Origin: Rubrivivax sp.
GTDB taxonomy: Bacteria > Pseudomonadota > Gammaproteobacteria > Burkholderiales > Burkholderiaceae_C
DNA length: 64,000 bases
Assembly: GCA_020248915.1 (NCBI GenBank)
Contig: JADCGP010000039.1
Coordinates: 1 to 64,000 of the forward strand
Direction of reading: 5' to 3'
Shown here: positions 39,855 through 50,322 of the stretch, one piece after another
Position numbering within the stretch: the stretch's first letter is position 1
How the letters are laid out: every line of letters starts with the position of its first letter
Notes under the pieces: model-generated
Databases searched by the model: none
What the model was told of the DNA's origin: nothing
Seen by the model: only the letters and a program-made list of their open reading frames with translations
Made by a program: the position numbers and the translations under genes

Positions 39855-40753
39855 AGCCTTCGCGGCGCGCGGCGCTGGGCCTGCTGGCGGGTGCCGGCGC
39901 CCGTGCGGTCGGGACGGCCGGGGCCGGGGCCGCGGCCGCCGCCTGGGCGGCGCTCGCGACCGCGTCGCCAGCCCGGGCGTCGGGGCTGCCGGAGGTGATC
40001 GCGGCGCTGCGGCCCTCGGTGCTGCCGGTGGGCACCTTCGGCGCCACCGACAACCCGCGCTTCGGCTTCCGCGGCACCGGCTTCGTCGTGGGCGACGGCA
40101 CGCTGGTGGCGACCAACCACCACGTGCTGCCCACGGGCGGCGAGGCCCCGGCGGGCCGCCGCCTGGTGGTGATGGCCGGCCGGCGCGCGCAGGGCCCGGG
40201 CAGCGAGGTGGGCGAGCTGCGCACGGCCACCGTCGTGGCCACCGAGCCGGCGCGCGACCTGGCGCTGCTGCGCATCGAGGGCCCGCCTCTGGCGCCGCTG
40301 ACGCTGGCGGCCGACGGCGCGGCGCGCGAAGGCCAGTCGATCGCGCTGATGGGCTACCCGATCGCCGGCGCGCTGGGCTTCGCGCCCGTCACGCACGCGG
40401 GGATCGTGGCCTCGATCACCACCGTGGCGCTGCCCGCGCCGACAGCCGCGCAGCTGGACCCGCGTGCGATCGCGCGGCTGCGCGAGGGCAACTTCGAGGT
40501 GCTGCAGCTCGACGCCATCGCCTACCCGGGCAACAGCGGCGGGCCGCTGTTCGATGCCGCGACCGGCCAGGTGCTGGGCGTGGTGAACATGGTGCTGGTG
40601 AAGGGCAGCCGCGAGAGCGCGATCGCCAGCCCGACCGGCATCAGCTACGCGATCCCGGTGCGCTACCTGCGGGCGCTGCTCGAGGAGCACGCCGCCGGCG
40701 CGGACGGCCGCTCGGCACGGCCCGCGCCGCCCACGCCCGAGCAGCGCCGCTGA
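39851..40753 (+). CDS. trypsin-like serine protease (S1/DegP-like catalytic domain) with Tat-like leader; apparent CTG start
   Basis: '[20 protein letters not shown]...ASPARASG' leader; 'VATNHHVLP' (His), 'ARDLALLRIE' (Asp), 'YPGNSGGPLFD' (Ser). Confidence 0.8.
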   Translation: MKPSRRAALGLLAGAGARAVGTAGAGAAAAAWAALATASPARASGLPEVIAALRPSVLPVGTFGATDNPRFGFRGTGFVVGDGTLVATNHHVLPTGGEAPAGRRLVVMAGRRAQGPGSEVGELRTATVVATEPARDLALLRIEGPPLAPLTLAADGAAREGQSIALMGYPIAGALGFAPVTHAGIVASITTVALPAPTAAQLDPRAIARLREGNFEVLQLDAIAYPGNSGGPLFDAATGQVLGVVNMVLVKGSRESAIASPTGISYAIPVRYLRALLEEHAAGADGRSARPAPPTPEQRR

Positions 40754-40825
40754 GGAGCGTCGCCGGGCCACGCCGCCGGGGGCGCCCGGCGGGTGCGCCG
40801 GAACGCCCCGCGGGCCCTCGCGCCC

Positions 40826-41833
40826 TCACACGCGGTAGTAGCCGCGGTACCAGTCGACGAAGCGGCCGATGCCGGTGCGGATGTCGGTGGCCGGGGCGAA
40901 GCCGACCCAGTCGCGCAGCGCGTCGACGTCGGCGTAGGTGGCGGGCACGTCGCCGTCCTGCAGCGGCAGCAGCAGCTTGTCGGCCTTGCGGCCGAGCGCG
41001 TCCTCGATGCAGCCGATGAACTCCAGCAGCGGCACCGGGTCGTGGTTGCCGATGTTGAACACGCGGTAGGGCGCGCTGCTGGTGGCGGGGTCGGGGCGGT
41101 CGGCGCGGAAGGCCGGGTCGGGGGCGGCGGTCTTGTCGAGCACGCGCACCACGCCCTCGACGATGTCATCGACGTAGGTGAAGTCGCGCTGCATGCGGCC
41201 GTGGTTGAAGACCTCGATCGGCCGGCCCTCCAGGATCGCCTTCGTGAACAGGAACAGCGCCATGTCGGGCCGGCCCCAGGGCCCGTAGACGGTGAAGAAG
41301 CGCAGCCCGGTGGTCGGCAGCCCGTACAGGTGGCTGTAGGTGTGGGCCATCAGCTCGTTGGCCTTCTTGGTGGCCGCATACATGCTGACCGGATGGTCGA
41401 CGCTGTCGTGCTCGGAGAACGGCATCTTCGTGTTGCCGCCGTAGACGCTGGAGCTCGAGGCGTACACGAGGTGCTGCACGCGGTGGTGGCGGCAGCCCTC
41501 GAGCACGTTCATGAAGCCGACCAGGTTGGCCTCGACGTAGGCGTGCGGGTTCTTCAGCGAGTAGCGCACGCCGGCCTGCGCGGCCAGGTGGATCACGCGG
41601 TCGAAGCCCTCGGCGGCGAACAGGCGCGCCATGCCCTCGCGGTCGGCCACATCCAGCCGCACGAAACGGAAGCCGGCCTGCGGCAGCAGGCGCGCGAGCC
41701 GGTCCTCCTTCAGGCGGACGTCGTAGTAGTCGTTCAGGTTGTCCAGGCCGACCACCTCGTCGCCGCGCGCGAGCAGCCGGTGCGCCGTCGTGCTGCCGAT
41801 GAAGCCGGCGGCGCCGGTGAGAAGCACTTTCAT
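40826..41833 (-). CDS. NAD-dependent epimerase, UDP-glucuronate 4-epimerase-like
   Basis: [51 protein letters not shown] catalytic motif; '[14 protein letters not shown]'. Confidence 0.92.
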   Translation of the reverse strand: MKVLLTGAAGFIGSTTAHRLLARGDEVVGLDNLNDYYDVRLKEDRLARLLPQAGFRFVRLDVADREGMARLFAAEGFDRVIHLAAQAGVRYSLKNPHAYVEANLVGFMNVLEGCRHHRVQHLVYASSSSVYGGNTKMPFSEHDSVDHPVSMYAATKKANELMAHTYSHLYGLPTTGLRFFTVYGPWGRPDMALFLFTKAILEGRPIEVFNHGRMQRDFTYVDDIVEGVVRVLDKTAAPDPAFRADRPDPATSSAPYRVFNIGNHDPVPLLEFIGCIEDALGRKADKLLLPLQDGDVPATYADVDALRDWVGFAPATDIRTGIGRFVDWYRGYYRV

Positions 41834-41870
41834 GGGCGCGGATTGTCCCATCGGCGCGCCGGGGGCCGGC

Positions 41871-44585
41871 TCACCGGGTCCAGGGCGGCTGCCCGGGCGC
41901 CGCGGCATCCGCCACGTCGAGCGCAGCCCGCACGAGCTCCGGCGCGACCCGGCCCTGGCGCGCCAGCGCGTCGAGCGCGGCCAGCACCACGTGCTCGCGG
42001 TCGACCTCGAAGAAGCGCCGCACGTCGGCGCGCGTGCCGCTGCGGCCGAAGCCGTCGGTGCCCAGCGTGACGAAGGGGGCGCCGACGTACTCGGCCACCA
42101 GCTGCGGCACGGCACGCACGTAGTCGGTGGCTGCCACCACCGGCAGCGCGCCGCCCAGGCAGCGCTCGACGCGGCTCGCGGCGCGCGCGGCCGGCTGCTG
42201 CAGCCGGTTGGCGCGCTGCACCTCGCGCGCCTCGCGGGCGAGCTCGGTGAAGCTGGTCGCGCTCCAGACCTCGGCCTCGATGCCGTGGCGCTCGCGCAGC
42301 AGCGCGGCGGCGGCGATCACCTCGCGCAGGATCGATCCGCTGCCCACCAGGCGCAGCTGCGGCTCGCGGCACGCCGGCACCAGCGGCCCGGGCAGCCGGT
42401 ACAGGCCGGCGACGATGTCCTCCGCGCCCACGCCGGCGGGCAGCGCCGGCTGGGCGAAGTTCTCGTTCATCACCGTGAGGTAGTAGAACTCGTCGGCCTG
42501 CTCGTGGACGAGGCGGCGCACGCCGTGGGCCACGATGGCCGCGAGCTCGTAGCCGAAGGCCGGGTCGTAGGCGCGGCAGTTCGGGATCGTGCTCGCGGCC
42601 AGGTGGCTGGTGCCGTCCTGGTGCTGCAGGCCCTCGCCGCTGAGCGTGGTGCGGCCGGCGGTGGCGCCGACCAGGAAGCCGCGCGCGCGGCTGTCGGCGG
42701 CGCAGAAGATCAGGTCGCCCACGCGCTGGAAGCCGAAGCAGGAGTAGAAGATGTAGAAGGGCAGCATCGGCACGCCGTGCGTGCTGTAGCTTGTGGCCGC
42801 GGCGATCCAGCTGCCCATCGCGCCGGCCTCGCTGATGCCCTCCTCCAGGATCTGGCCGGTGCGGCTCTCCTTGTAGAACAGCAGCTCGTCCCTGTCCTCG
42901 GGCTCGTAGAGCTGGCCCTGGGCGGCGTAGATCGCGACCTCGCGGAACAGGCTCTGCATGCCGAAGGTGCGCGCCTCGTCGGCGACGATGGGCACGACGT
43001 GCCGGCCGAGCGCCTTGTCGCGCAGCAGCGCGGTGAGCTGCTGCACGAAGACCATCGTCGTGCTCTGCTCGCGCCCGGCCTGGCGCTCGACCAGCCGTGC
43101 GGTGTCGGCCGCCTCGGGCGCGGGCAGCCGCGGCGCGGCCGCGCTGCGTGCCGGCACGTAGCCGCCCAGCGCGCGACGGCGCGCGTGCAGGTAGCGCAGC
43201 TCGGGGCTGTCGGCGTCGGGCAGGTGGAACTCCAGCGCGCGCACCTGCTCGTCCTTCAGCGGCAGCGCGAAGCGGTCGCGGAAGGCGAGCAGCGCCTCGT
43301 CGTCGAGCTTCTTCTGCTGGTGCGAGCCCATCTTGCCCTGGCCCCAGTGGCCCATGCCGTAGCCCTTCTTGGTCTGGGCCAGGATCACGGTGGGGCGGCC
43401 GCGGGTCGTCACCGCGGCGCGGTAGGCGGCGTAGATCTTGAGCGGGTCGTGGCCGCCGCGCTTCAGGCGGTCGATGTCGTCGTCGGACAGGTGCGCGACC
43501 AGGCGCTGCAGCTCCGGGTACTTGTTGAAGAAGTGCTCGCGGTTGAAGCGGCCGTCGGTGGCGGCGTACTTCTGGAACTCGCCGTCCACGGTCTCGTGCA
43601 GGCGGCGCAGCAGCACGCCGTCGGTGTCGGCGGCGAACAGCGGGTCCCAGTCCGAGCCCCACAGCAGTTTGACCACGTTCCAGCCGGCCCCGGCGAACAG
43701 GCCCTCGAGCTCCTGCACGATCGAGCCGTTGCCGCGCACCGGCCCGTCGAGGCGCTGCAGGTTGCAGTTGACGACGAAGACCAGGTTGTCCAGGCCCTCG
43801 CGCGCGGCCAGCGACAGGCCGGCCAGCGACTCGGGCTCGTCCATCTCGCCGTCGCCGACGAAGGCCCAGACGCGGCGCTCGCGCGCCGACGCGGCGTCGA
43901 GCAGGTCGCGGTCGGCCATGTAGCGCAGGAAGCGCGCCTGGTAGATGGCCGTCAGCGGGCCGAGGCCCATCGAGCCGGTGGGGAACTGCCAGAAGTCGGG
44001 CATCAGCCACGGGTGGCAGTAGGAGCTGAGGCCCGCGCCGGCAACGGTGCCGGTCTCCTGGCGGAAGTTCAGCAGCCGTTCGCGCGGCAGGCGTCCCTCG
44101 AGGAAGGCGCGCGCATACACGCCCGGCGAGGCGTGGGGCTGGAAGAACACGAGGTCGCCCGCCTGCCCGGCGCGGAAGAAGTGGTTGAAGCCGACCTCGA
44201 ACAGGTCGGCGATCGACGCGTAGGTGGCGATGTGGCCGCCGAGCTCGGCCGAGTGCTGGTTGCTGCGCACCACCATCGCCAGCGCGTTCCAGCGCACGAT
44301 GGCCGAGATCCGGGCCTCCAGCACCAGGTCGCCGGGGTACGGCGGCTGGCGGTCGAGCGTCACGGTGTTGACGTAGGGCGTGTTCAGCACCGGCGGCAGC
44401 GGCACCTGCTGAGCGCGCGCCGCGTCGAGCAGCCGCCGCAGCAGGTAGGTGCCGCGCTCGCGGCCCTCGCGCGCCACCAGCGACTGGAAAGCCTCCAGCC
44501 ACTCGCGGGTCTCCTGCGGGTCGGCGTCGGGCGGGATCACGCGCCACAGCGCCTGCAGCTGCAGCGGGTCGGGGTTCGGGGACAT
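41871..44585 (-). CDS. aceE: AceE-type homodimeric pyruvate/2-oxoacid dehydrogenase E1
   Basis: 904 aa; '[11 protein letters not shown]', '[48 protein letters not shown]' TPP motif. Confidence 0.9.
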   Translation of the reverse strand: MSPNPDPLQLQALWRVIPPDADPQETREWLEAFQSLVAREGRERGTYLLRRLLDAARAQQVPLPPVLNTPYVNTVTLDRQPPYPGDLVLEARISAIVRWNALAMVVRSNQHSAELGGHIATYASIADLFEVGFNHFFRAGQAGDLVFFQPHASPGVYARAFLEGRLPRERLLNFRQETGTVAGAGLSSYCHPWLMPDFWQFPTGSMGLGPLTAIYQARFLRYMADRDLLDAASARERRVWAFVGDGEMDEPESLAGLSLAAREGLDNLVFVVNCNLQRLDGPVRGNGSIVQELEGLFAGAGWNVVKLLWGSDWDPLFAADTDGVLLRRLHETVDGEFQKYAATDGRFNREHFFNKYPELQRLVAHLSDDDIDRLKRGGHDPLKIYAAYRAAVTTRGRPTVILAQTKKGYGMGHWGQGKMGSHQQKKLDDEALLAFRDRFALPLKDEQVRALEFHLPDADSPELRYLHARRRALGGYVPARSAAAPRLPAPEAADTARLVERQAGREQSTTMVFVQQLTALLRDKALGRHVVPIVADEARTFGMQSLFREVAIYAAQGQLYEPEDRDELLFYKESRTGQILEEGISEAGAMGSWIAAATSYSTHGVPMLPFYIFYSCFGFQRVGDLIFCAADSRARGFLVGATAGRTTLSGEGLQHQDGTSHLAASTIPNCRAYDPAFGYELAAIVAHGVRRLVHEQADEFYYLTVMNENFAQPALPAGVGAEDIVAGLYRLPGPLVPACREPQLRLVGSGSILREVIAAAALLRERHGIEAEVWSATSFTELAREAREVQRANRLQQPAARAASRVERCLGGALPVVAATDYVRAVPQLVAEYVGAPFVTLGTDGFGRSGTRADVRRFFEVDREHVVLAALDALARQGRVAPELVRAALDVADAAAPGQPPWTR

Positions 44586-44587
44586 GG

Positions 44588-45583
44588 TCAGAGCTCCAGC
44601 GTGAGCACGCCGCCGCGGGCGCGCGAGCAGCACAGCGCGATCTCGTGCCCGCGCTGCACGGGCGAGAGGCAGAAGTCGCGGTGCTCGGGTGTCGCCTGGC
44701 CGGGCGCCGCGCGCCAGCGCACGACGCAGGTGCCGCACACGCCCTGCTCGCACGACACCGCGATGTCGATGCCCACCTCGTGCAGCGCCTGCACCGCGGT
44801 CTGGTCGGCCGCCACCGGCACGCGCGCCTCGCTGCGCGCCAGGTGCAGCACGAAGGGTTCGTCGCCGGCGGCGCCGGCGGCAGTCTCGGGCGGGGCGAAG
44901 TACTCGAGGTGCAGCGCGTCGTCGGGCCGGCCGGCGGCGCGCGCGTGCCCGAGCGCCGCCCGCATGAAGCCGGCCGGGCCGCACAGGTACAGCTGCGTGC
45001 CGGGGGCGGCGGAGGCGATCAGCGCGGCGAGGTCGATCTTCTGCGGCGCCGCCGCGTCGTCGAAGTGCAGCCGCACCGCGGCACCGAGCCGGGCCAGCGC
45101 GTCGCCGAACGCCAGGTGCGCGCGGCTGCGTGCGAACACCGCGAGCGTGAACGCGCGCCCCTCGCGCGCCAGCTGCTCCGCCATCGCCAGCAGCGGCGTC
45201 AGGCCGATGCCGCCGGCCAGCAGCAATGCCGGCGCCGGCCCGTCGTGCAGCGGGAAGGCGTTGCGCGGGCTGCCGATGGCGAGCAGGTCGCCCTCGGCCA
45301 CCAGGGCGTGCAGCGCGGCGCTGCCGCCACGGCTGGCAGGCTCGCGCTTGACGCCGATACGATAGCGCCGCGGCGGCCCGTCCGGAGGCGGCGCCTCGGC
45401 CAGCGAGTAGGTGCGCACGAAGCCGCCGGGCGTGTGCACGTCGACGTGGGCGCCGGGCGTGTAGCCGGGCAGCGGCAGGCCGCGCGGGTGCACGAGGTCG
45501 AGCACGCGCACGTCGGGCGTGGCCTGCTCGACGCGCGCCACGCGCAGCGTCAGCGTGCGGGCGGGTGCCGCAGCGGGGGTCAT
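44588..45583 (-). CDS. PDR/VanB-family oxidoreductase (FNR + C-terminal 2Fe-2S ferredoxin)
   Basis: 'RTYSLAEAPP', 'LLLAGGIGLTPLLAMAEQL', 'SCEQGVCGTCVVRW...DFCLSP' plant-type 2Fe-2S. Confidence 0.9.
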   Translation of the reverse strand: MTPAAAPARTLTLRVARVEQATPDVRVLDLVHPRGLPLPGYTPGAHVDVHTPGGFVRTYSLAEAPPPDGPPRRYRIGVKREPASRGGSAALHALVAEGDLLAIGSPRNAFPLHDGPAPALLLAGGIGLTPLLAMAEQLAREGRAFTLAVFARSRAHLAFGDALARLGAAVRLHFDDAAAPQKIDLAALIASAAPGTQLYLCGPAGFMRAALGHARAAGRPDDALHLEYFAPPETAAGAAGDEPFVLHLARSEARVPVAADQTAVQALHEVGIDIAVSCEQGVCGTCVVRWRAAPGQATPEHRDFCLSPVQRGHEIALCCSRARGGVLTLEL

Positions 45584-45633
45584 CTCAGCGCCGCCTCGGG
45601 GGGCACCGGCGAAGCGGGCGTCGGGACGTCACG

Positions 45634-46086
45634 TCAGCGCGGGCCCGGGATGAAGGCCGTGCCCTCGACCTCGATGCGCACCTGGCGGCTGGGCAGCATG
45701 CCGCTCACCTCGACCACCGTGCTCACCGGCGGCTCGCCGGGATAGAACAGGCGCCGCACGCGGGCGTACAGCGGGTAGTCGCGCAGGTCGGTGAAGTACT
45801 GCACCAGCTTGAACACGTCGGCCATGCTCCCGCCGTGCTGCTCGGCCAGCTGCCGGATGCGGTCGAGCACGACCCAGCTCTGCACCAGCGCCGGGGCCTG
45901 GAAGACGTCGATCGACATCTCGCCGGTCTCGCCGAGCTGCGAGCTGACCGCGGCGGGCAGCTGGTCGAAGCGCTCGATCACGTCGCGCGTGACCGGGTCG
46001 ACGGCGATCACGCCGGAGAAGTAGACGAAGTCGCCGATGCGCCTGGCGGCGGCGTAGCGCGCCAGCGGCTGTCCTGAAGTGCTCAC
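45634..46086 (-). CDS. RidA family protein
   Basis: 'LARYAAARRIGDFVYFSGVIAVDP' and 'STVVEVSGMLPSRQVRIEVEGTAFIP'. Confidence 0.85.
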   Translation of the reverse strand: MSTSGQPLARYAAARRIGDFVYFSGVIAVDPVTRDVIERFDQLPAAVSSQLGETGEMSIDVFQAPALVQSWVVLDRIRQLAEQHGGSMADVFKLVQYFTDLRDYPLYARVRRLFYPGEPPVSTVVEVSGMLPSRQVRIEVEGTAFIPGPR

Positions 46087-46096
46087 CCCGTCCTCC

Positions 46097-47545
46097 TCAT
46101 GCGGTGCGCGCCATCGCCGGCGTCCAGCCGCGCGTCTTGCCCGGGTTCATCAGGCCGAGCGGGTCGGCCTCGCGCTTGAACTCGATCTGCGCCTGGTCGA
46201 TGGTCTTCATGCCGCCGTCCTCGATCGTGACGACGTGCGGGTTGAAGATCGTGCAGCCGTCGCGCTCGATGCTGTCGATCAGCTCGTACTGGCGCGCGGC
46301 GCCGCCCCAGCGCACCAGCAGCAGGCCGAAGGTGGCCGGCTGCCCGTACATCTGCGCGAACTCCTGGTGCTGCAGCACCTCGTCGCCGAAGCGCCCGAGC
46401 TGGCGCAGCACGACCGCCGGGTCGAAGGGCTGCGGGTAGGCCACCTGCAGGTAGGTCCACCGCCGCCCGGGGTCGCGCTCGGCCTTCAGCGCCTGCAGCG
46501 TGGTGTGGTTGTAGGCGCAGTCGCTGGCCGGCGGTAGGCCGGCGGCATCGAGCTCGGGCTCGGTCATCGCCAGCGCCAGCGTGCCGCCCTCGGCCTCGAC
46601 GATGGCGCGGAAGGCGTCGAGGGCCGGCGGCGCCACCATCGCGAACAGCGCGTGGCGGTCGGCCGGGAAGCGGCCGCCCAGCATCGGGTAGAAGCGCGCG
46701 AAGCGGGCCTCGACGCAGCTCATCAGCGCGGCGTCCAGCGCCGGCCTGGCCGGCGGCCGGCCCGCGCCGCTCGCCTCGCCCGCCGCCGCGAGCACCTGCG
46801 CGTAGTGCGGGAACAGCGCGATGCAGTGCACCCAGTCGGCCGCCGGCCGCAGCGCCAGCGTGACCTCGGTGATGATGCCGTTGGTGCCGTAGGCGTGATG
46901 CACCTTCTGGATGTCCGCGCCTTCCAGCACGATCACGCGCGGCTCGGGCTCCACCGTCACGACGCGGCACGAGCGCAGGTTGTCGACGTCGCGCAGCACG
47001 CCGTGCGCGGTGGAGCCGATGCCGCCGAAGCCGCCGGCGATGAAGCCGGCCACGGTGGCCACGCGCCAGGTGCTGGGCCAGATGCGCAGGCTCTGGCCGG
47101 TCTCGCGCGCGGCCTGGTCGACGTCCCACAGCCGGGCGCCGCCCTGCACGCGGGCGAAGCCGTCGCCGATGTCGAGCACGCGCTGCATCTCGGTGGCGTC
47201 GAGCACCAGCCCGCCGGCCAGCGGCACGCACTGGCCGTAGTTGCCGGTGCCGCCGCCGCGCACCGTGAGCGGCGCACGGTGGCGCGCGGCCACGGCCGCG
47301 ATGCGCAGCACCTCGGCCTCGGTGCTGGGCTTGACCACCAGGTCGGCCACGCAGCCGGCGAGCTCGGCCTCGAGGATGGGGCTGTACCAGTGGAAGTCGC
47401 GCGACAGCGCCTTGCGCTGGCGCGGCGCGGTGACCAGGTTCAGGCCCTGCAGCTCGCGCGCGACGGCCGCCCAGTCCACCAGCGGCGGCAGGCCATGGGC
47501 GGCCGGCCCGTGCGGCGGCGGCGTCGGGATCGGCGCCGCGCTCAC
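46097..47545 (-). CDS. FAD-binding (PCMH-type) oxidoreductase
   Basis: 'LVVKPSTEAEVLRIAAVAARHRAPLTVRGGGTGNYGQCVPLAGGLVLDATEM'; GTG start overlapping upstream TGA. Confidence 0.88.
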   Translation of the reverse strand: MSAAPIPTPPPHGPAAHGLPPLVDWAAVARELQGLNLVTAPRQRKALSRDFHWYSPILEAELAGCVADLVVKPSTEAEVLRIAAVAARHRAPLTVRGGGTGNYGQCVPLAGGLVLDATEMQRVLDIGDGFARVQGGARLWDVDQAARETGQSLRIWPSTWRVATVAGFIAGGFGGIGSTAHGVLRDVDNLRSCRVVTVEPEPRVIVLEGADIQKVHHAYGTNGIITEVTLALRPAADWVHCIALFPHYAQVLAAAGEASGAGRPPARPALDAALMSCVEARFARFYPMLGGRFPADRHALFAMVAPPALDAFRAIVEAEGGTLALAMTEPELDAAGLPPASDCAYNHTTLQALKAERDPGRRWTYLQVAYPQPFDPAVVLRQLGRFGDEVLQHQEFAQMYGQPATFGLLLVRWGGAARQYELIDSIERDGCTIFNPHVVTIEDGGMKTIDQAQIEFKREADPLGLMNPGKTRGWTPAMARTA

Positions 47546-48369
47546 GACCACGCCGGGTCGTTGGCCAGCCGCTCCAGCGGGTAGGCGTCGACCTCGCGCA
47601 GCAGCTCGACGAAGCGGTCGGACACGTGGTCGAGCACCGCGCGGCCCTTGTCGGCGGTGGCGCGGGTGGCGTCGCCGCAGGCACCGCGCGGGTTCAGGTC
47701 CTGCGTCTGCCAGCCGACCTTGCCGCGCGGCGAGATGCTGAGGTAGGCGTTGTCGCGCTCGAGCGTCTCCGTCAGGGAGCGGAAGTTCTCGCGGCGCTCG
47801 GCACGCACGTCCTGCGGCGCGAGCGCCATCATCAGCGAGGTCTCGACGTCGCCGCCATGGATGCCGTGGCGCAGCTCGTGCTCGTCGAACATGCCCGGCG
47901 GCAGCCCGAGCGCGTACCAGTTGCTCGCGATGACCAGGATGCCGTGCTTCTCGCGCAGGTCGCGGGCGACGATGTCCATCGCGTTCATCTGACCGCCGTG
48001 GCTGTTGAAGAAGACGAGCTTCTTCACGCCGCTGCGGGCGACGCTGGCGCCGAGGTCCATCCAGTACGCGATCAGCGTCGTGATCGACAGCGTCAGCGTG
48101 CCCGGGTAGCGCGAGTGCTCGTTGCTCTTGCCCACCGCCGCGGTGGGCAGGAACAGCACCGGCAGCGCGGCGTCGGGCCCGCGCTGCAGCTTGGGCACCG
48201 TGGCGCGCACGACGCCGTCGACGATCGCGGTGTCGGTCGACAGCGGCAGGTGCGGCCCGTGCTGCTCCGTCGCGGCCACCGGCAGCACCGCGATCAGGCG
48301 GTCGCGGTCCATCGCGGCGATCGACTCGGTGGTGTGGTCGGCCCAGTAGCGGCTGTGCAGGGGAGGCAT
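47542..48369 (-). CDS. creatininase family amidohydrolase
   Basis: 'IAVLPVAATEQHGPHLPLSTDTAIVDGVV', 'FFNSHGGQMNAMDIVARDLR'. Confidence 0.9.
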   Translation of the reverse strand: MPPLHSRYWADHTTESIAAMDRDRLIAVLPVAATEQHGPHLPLSTDTAIVDGVVRATVPKLQRGPDAALPVLFLPTAAVGKSNEHSRYPGTLTLSITTLIAYWMDLGASVARSGVKKLVFFNSHGGQMNAMDIVARDLREKHGILVIASNWYALGLPPGMFDEHELRHGIHGGDVETSLMMALAPQDVRAERRENFRSLTETLERDNAYLSISPRGKVGWQTQDLNPRGACGDATRATADKGRAVLDHVSDRFVELLREVDAYPLERLANDPAWS

Positions 48370-48549
48370 CGGCAGGCTCGGCGTGGATCGGTCCGCCGCA
48401 GTCTACGCGGCGCGCGCGACCCTCGCCGGGCGGTGGTCGGCGCCGCGGGGCGCCGGACCTGCGCGCTGCCCCGGGGGGCGGCGCCGCGAGGCGCGGGAAC
48501 ATGCGGGCGGGGAGGCCCTGTCCCGCGCGCGCTGCTAGACGGCCATCAG

Positions 48550-50139
48550 CTAGAAGGCCACCAGTTCGACCGCCACGCCACGCGCCTGCAGGTGCGAGCG
48601 CACCCGCTCGGCGCTGCGGCGGTCGGGGAACGGCCAGCTGACGCCGCGGAAGTCGGCCCCGGAGGGCAGCACCTCGAAGCGCAGCGCGGCGTCGGGCGGC
48701 CCGAGCCGCTGGGCGACGTCGCGCATGGCCACGAGCACCTGCTCGGACTCGAACCGGGTGCGCGTGACGCGGGTGGACAGGGCCCAGACGGTGTCGGCCG
48801 CGGTCGGCGGCGCGGCGAGGCCGGCCGTCGCGGCGTCGGCGGCCGGCGCTGCCGCCGACGGTGCAGGTCCGGGCGTGGTGCCCTGGGCGCTGCCGGGCCC
48901 GGCAGCAGCGACGGCATCGGGGTCCTTGGCGCGCCGCTCGGCCAGTGCGCGTCGCGCCTCGGCGCCGGCGGCGCGGGCTGCGGCGCGGGAGCCCTCGTCG
49001 AGCACCGGCACGATGCGTGCGCCAGGCTTGCCGCCGGCCACGGCCGCGTCGGCCAGGTGCGGACGGATCGACGGCGCCGCGGAGGCCGGGCGCGCCGCGG
49101 CGCGGGCCGGATCGGGCGCCGGCACCGCAGCGACGGCCGGGCGCGGCGGCGCCTCGCGGGCCAGGGCGACGGGCCCGGGAGCGACCGCCGCCGGCGGCGC
49201 GGCGGGGACCGCTGCCGAGGTCGCGGCAACCGTCGCCATCAGAGTCGCCGGACCGGTGGCCGTGGCAGCGGCCGGCGGCGGCGGCGCGGTCGGCGGCGCG
49301 GTCGTCGATGCAACCGCCGACCGGGCGGCTGTCTCGGCGGACACGCTCGCGGCCGGCGCTTCCGCCGCTTGGGCCGCGACGGCAGTCGCGGGGACGGACG
49401 TGCCAACGGGTTCGGGCGCGACGGCGGGCGCAGGGTTGGCAGCGGCCACCGCCAAGGCAGCGGGCGCGGCCGCGGAAGCCGGGCGCGGCGCTGGCTGCAC
49501 CTTGCCCGCCACCACGCCAGGCAATGGCGCCCGCGCAACATCCTCGGAGCCGTCGGGCAGGACCCGGGGCACCAGGGCTGCCGCGCCAAGCGTTGCGGTC
49601 AGCATCGCGGCGGCCGCGGCGCTGCGGCCCGGCGCCCAGACGCGGCTGCCGAGCACGGCTCGGCCGTCGGGCGCGACCAGCAGACGCCGCACCCTGTTTC
49701 CGGTCTTCAGGCGCGCCGTCTGCAGCCACAGCACGACGGTGGTGGTGCCGGTCAGGTCGCCGCCGGCACGGCCGGCGTCGATGACGACCTCGCGCACCCG
49801 CAGCGCGCCACCGGGCGGACGGCTGGCGCTGCCGTGCCGCAGCGCCCAGCGGGCCAGCCGGGCCGGGGACAAGCCGTCCACCAGGCGCTCGTCGAAGGCG
49901 CGGCGCCAGCCACGGCGGGCGGTCGCCGGCGTGTCGGCTCTGCCGCCCTCGGCGACCGAGGACTCGGCAGGTACGACGAAGGGCACGGCCACCAGGCCGA
50001 TCGAGTCGACCTCGTGCGGAAGCAGGCGCGCCGCCAGCGGGTGCCTGTGCTGCCAGTCGAGCACGTGCTCGACGAGTTCCGCGCGCTGGTCCGGATCGAG
50101 CTGCGACGGCTGCACCGAGGGCTGCTGCGTGGCTCCCAT
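48550..50139 (-). CDS. uncharacterised protein: N-terminal domain, one TM, long Ala/Pro-rich linker, SPOR-like C-terminus
   Basis: 'SAAAAAMLTATLGAAALVPRVL' TM; low-complexity middle; 'DRRSAERVRSHLQARGVAVELVAF' C-terminus. Confidence 0.6.
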   Translation of the reverse strand: MGATQQPSVQPSQLDPDQRAELVEHVLDWQHRHPLAARLLPHEVDSIGLVAVPFVVPAESSVAEGGRADTPATARRGWRRAFDERLVDGLSPARLARWALRHGSASRPPGGALRVREVVIDAGRAGGDLTGTTTVVLWLQTARLKTGNRVRRLLVAPDGRAVLGSRVWAPGRSAAAAAMLTATLGAAALVPRVLPDGSEDVARAPLPGVVAGKVQPAPRPASAAAPAALAVAAANPAPAVAPEPVGTSVPATAVAAQAAEAPAASVSAETAARSAVASTTAPPTAPPPPAAATATGPATLMATVAATSAAVPAAPPAAVAPGPVALAREAPPRPAVAAVPAPDPARAAARPASAAPSIRPHLADAAVAGGKPGARIVPVLDEGSRAAARAAGAEARRALAERRAKDPDAVAAAGPGSAQGTTPGPAPSAAAPAADAATAGLAAPPTAADTVWALSTRVTRTRFESEQVLVAMRDVAQRLGPPDAALRFEVLPSGADFRGVSWPFPDRRSAERVRSHLQARGVAVELVAF

Positions 50140-50322
50140 AGTGCGCCGGATTGTTCCGGGCCCGCGTCCGGCCGGGCGTGCGAATTGCCGGGTGGAGCCG
50201 GACCTTTCCGCGGATTTGTCCCCATCGCCCCCAATTGCGGCGGGGGGGGGATGGGACCCGGGGCCGACCGGGGCCGCCGCGGGCGGGAGCGGGATCCCGC
50301 GGCCGGGGCCGGGCAGGCCCGC

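Noticed and set aside
50221-50255. CCCATCGCCCCC...GGGGGGGGGATGGG as terminator or phase-variable G-tract
   Set aside because: Imperfect stem, no U-tract, and the G9 run is intergenic and not in a position that would switch an ORF; too weak to list.
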